Shown here: one piece after another, positions 52,462 through 54,292 of the stretch
How positions within the stretch are numbered: position 1 is the first letter of the stretch
Layout of the letters: every line of letters begins with the position of its first letter
NCBI GenBank assembly: GCA_031406795.1
Contig: JANOHV010000074.1
Location: 1 to 54,292 of the forward strand
From: DATDCY01 sp031406795 [NCBI: Candidatus Rokuibacteriota bacterium]
GTDB lineage: Bacteria > JAUVQV01
DNA: 54,292 nucleotides
Reading direction: 5' to 3'
Notes under the pieces: model-generated
The model's input: the letters and a program-made list of their open reading frames with translations, nothing else
The model's database searches: none
Told to the model about the DNA's origin: nothing
Made by a program: the position numbers and the translations under genes

Positions 52462-52534
52462 CCGGCAGAGTGCTGAAAATGGCCCGCGTGCGGCGTTCCG
52501 CTTCGCCCTTCGTCACTGCTCAGAGGACCCGTCC

Positions 52535-53845
52535 ATGACGGCCAACGGTCGCAAGAGTCGGCTGTGGTGGGCGCTGTTTGCCGTCGCTGTCGCGCTGCTT
52601 GCCACCGCGCCGGGGCTGCTGCGTCTGCTCCGGGGCCGCGAGGTCGTCGTCTGGACGCTGGAGCCCACCGAGCTGGTGCAGACGGTCGTCGCGAGCGGCC
52701 GGGTCTCGGGACTCGCCCGGGTGGAGATCGGCAGCCTGCTGGCGGGGACCGTGACCGAAGTGGCCGTCCGCGAAGGCGACCGGGTGGAGCCGAAAGACGT
52801 GCTCGTGCGACTCCGGGACGCGGAGGCGCGGGCGGGCGTCGCCCAGGCCCGTTCGGGTGTCGCCCAGGCCGAGGCCGCGGTCGCGCAGGCGCAGGCCGGC
52901 GCGTCGGCCGCCGCGGTGCGGTTGCTGCAGTTGAGCGAAACGGCGCTGCCTGCGGCCGAGTACGGCGTGAGCATTGCGGCGGCGGAGTTCGCGTCGGCGC
53001 TGCGCAGCTTCGAGCGGGTCGATGCGCTCGTGGCGCAGGGCATGCTGGCCCGCGCCGATCTCGATGAAGCGCGGCGCGCGCTCGACACCGCCCGGGCCCG
53101 TCTGGCGCGCGAGCGCACGATCGCCGATGCGAGCCGCTCCGGCGGCGGCGACGAGCGGACGGCGCAGGCCGCGCGTGCCCAGGCGGATGCCGCCGTGGTT
53201 CAGGCGCGCGCCGCGGTCGCCCAGAGCCAGGCGGCGCTCGCCGCCGCCGAGGCCCGCCTGGCCGAGCTGGTCGTGCGGGCGCCCGCGGCCGGCACCATCA
53301 TCGTCCGCTCGGTCGAGGAGGGCGACACCGTTCAACCGGGGCGCCCGCTGCTCGTGCTCTCGCGCCCCGGACGGGCCGAGATCATCGCCTCCGTCGACGA
53401 GAAGAATCTGGCGCTGCTCGCCGTCGGACAGCAGGCCGTTGTCTCAGCCGACGCCTACCCCGAGCGGACCTTCACCGCGCTACTGGCCACGCTGGTGCCG
53501 GCGGTTGTCGCCGCCAGCGGCACCGTGACGGCGAAATTCGCCGTCACCACCCCCCCCGGCTACCTGCTGCCGGAGATGACGGTTTCGGTGGAGATCGAGG
53601 TAGCGCGAAAGGCCGGCGCGCTGACTCTGCCGCTCGACGCCATCCGTGACCTCGCGACCGCCCCCTGGGTGCTGGCGATTCGGGGCGGTTTCGCCCGCCG
53701 CATCCCGGTGCGCATCGGGGTGCGGGGCGCGACCCGCGTGGAAATCCTCTCGGGCCTCGCCCCGGGCGACCGGGTGATCCCCGCCGCCGCGGGGAGGGTC
53801 GCCGAGGGCGACAAGGTCCGGGCGAAGGCGGCCCCGGGTGAATAA
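52535..53845 (+). CDS. Membrane fusion protein (HlyD/MacA family) of an export system
   Basis: A 436-residue periplasmic adaptor. An N-terminal membrane anchor (about 10-28) is followed by a first half-lipoyl segment (GRVSGLARVEIGSLLAGTV) and a long Ala-rich coiled-coil hairpin (about 105-240). The second lipoyl half (LVVRAPAAGTIIVRSVEEGD), beta-barrel and C-terminal domains (GATRVEILSGLAPGDRVI) complete it. The coiled-coil is of the length seen in MacA-like adaptors. It is followed after 156 bp by a MacB/FtsX-type permease, so this is most likely an ABC-type efflux or lipoprotein/peptide export system; the substrate is unknown. ATG 52535 is preceded by GAGGA. The gap 53846-54001 shows no gene with good support. 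Confidence 0.85.
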   Translation: MTANGRKSRLWWALFAVAVALLATAPGLLRLLRGREVVVWTLEPTELVQTVVASGRVSGLARVEIGSLLAGTVTEVAVREGDRVEPKDVLVRLRDAEARAGVAQARSGVAQAEAAVAQAQAGASAAAVRLLQLSETALPAAEYGVSIAAAEFASALRSFERVDALVAQGMLARADLDEARRALDTARARLARERTIADASRSGGGDERTAQAARAQADAAVVQARAAVAQSQAALAAAEARLAELVVRAPAAGTIIVRSVEEGDTVQPGRPLLVLSRPGRAEIIASVDEKNLALLAVGQQAVVSADAYPERTFTALLATLVPAVVAASGTVTAKFAVTTPPGYLLPEMTVSVEIEVARKAGALTLPLDAIRDLATAPWVLAIRGGFARRIPVRIGVRGATRVEILSGLAPGDRVIPAAAGRVAEGDKVRAKAAPGE

Positions 53846-54001
53846 AGCCTTGTTCAGGAAGCTCGGGAAGCTGCTGTACGGGCTGGGCGGAGGGGTGGCG
53901 CAAGCGGGGGCCCCCCGTCGCGCAGCGGAGCGAGCGGACGGGGGTGCGCAGCGACAGGACCCCGCAGCCCGCACGGGAATGGGGAACGCCGGAGAATCGC
54001 C

Positions 54002-54292
54002 ATGCCCTTCGAACTGATCGCGGCCTTCCGCTTCCTGCGCGAGGGGCGCTTCCAGACACTGCTCATCCTCTCCGGCGTCGCCGTCGGCGCGGCGGTCATC
54101 GTCTTTCTCGTGGCGCTCATCACCGGACTGCAGGACGACCTCATTGCCCGGACGCTGGGGACCCAGCCGCACATCGTCCTGCGTCCGCCGGACGACGTCG
54201 CGCGCTCGGTGGTCCGCCCGGCGGCGGGCGAGACGGTCGCCGCCCAGGTGGACAGGCGCGCCCAGCGGCTGCGCTCGATCGACGGCTGGCAG
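54002..54292 (+). CDS. ABC transporter permease, MacB/FtsX type (5' part, cut by window end)
   Basis: The first 97 residues are visible. They start PFELIAAFRFLREGRFQTLL and continue ILSGVAVGAAVIVFLVALITGL, the first transmembrane helix of MacB/LolC-like permeases, followed by the beginning of the large periplasmic domain. The start is ATG 54002 with GGAG about 8 nt upstream. The adaptor gene upstream supports an efflux pump; the ATPase should lie beyond the window. No stop is reached here. Confidence 0.8.
   Translation, partial: MPFELIAAFRFLREGRFQTLLILSGVAVGAAVIVFLVALITGLQDDLIARTLGTQPHIVLRPPDDVARSVVRPAAGETVAAQVDRRAQRLRSIDGWQ

Noticed and set aside
52036-52534. A NikR operator (GTATGA-N16-TCATAC) near nikR
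   Set aside because: No such spaced half-sites were found on either strand in the flanking regions.
53846-54001. A short ORF starting at GTGAATAAAGCC between the adaptor and permease genes
   Set aside because: No ribosome-binding site, no stop before the permease region and no conserved residues. More likely intergenic.

Overview
The window is very GC-rich, densely coded, and free of rRNA, tRNA, CRISPR or phage genes. It has menaquinone genes (menG/ubiE, menA), an exported octaheme cytochrome c, a PxxKW cysteine-rich protein, NikR, two HD-GYP proteins, many soluble hybrid kinases and short palindromic repeats. Together these suggest a metabolically versatile, probably anaerobic or facultative bacterium of the deltaproteobacterial (Desulfuromonadota/Desulfobacterota) type. 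This is an inference from gene content; no phylogenetic marker was compared.

Layout. 0.1-9.7 kb is housekeeping: a UPF0182 membrane protein, a DEAD-box helicase, a thioesterase-phosphoglucomutase pair, menG-menA and RNase D. 9.7-44.2 kb is a signal-transduction island of some twenty genes: histidine kinases (many with an N-terminal receiver and no membrane span), stand-alone response regulators, two HD-GYP proteins, a degenerate GGDEF protein, an orphan CheR and a HEAT-repeat protein. A binding-protein lipoprotein is coupled to a kinase, and one decayed kinase lies beside a MITE-like insertion. 44.3-50.4 kb is a redox region: a Crp/Fnr regulator, a ferredoxin behind an FNR-type palindrome, an octaheme cytochrome with a strong terminator, and a PxxKW protein divergent from a PAS kinase, then a second Crp/Fnr regulator. 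50.7-54.3 kb holds phosphoglycerate kinase, nikR and the start of a MacAB-like export system that runs off the end.

The main discovery is at 15577-16317 (minus strand). An ORF that looks like a truncated thioredoxin-like lipoprotein stops at a TGA exactly where its family has the first cysteine of the second CPYC active site. The same frame then continues for 70 conserved codons to TAA. I read this as a selenocysteine-containing two-domain protein disulfide oxidoreductase with a U-P-Y-C redox centre, exported as a lipoprotein.

Other signals worth a look: -10 elements placed 6-8 nt before four start codons that lack Shine-Dalgarno sequences (leaderless mRNAs, including both Crp/Fnr genes); an FNR-type box centred at -41.5 from the predicted start of the ferredoxin transcript; a repeat family whose central hairpin shows compensatory changes; and a 184-bp MITE-like element with a TTAG target duplication. 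How the island's kinases and regulators pair cannot be told from sequence alone.
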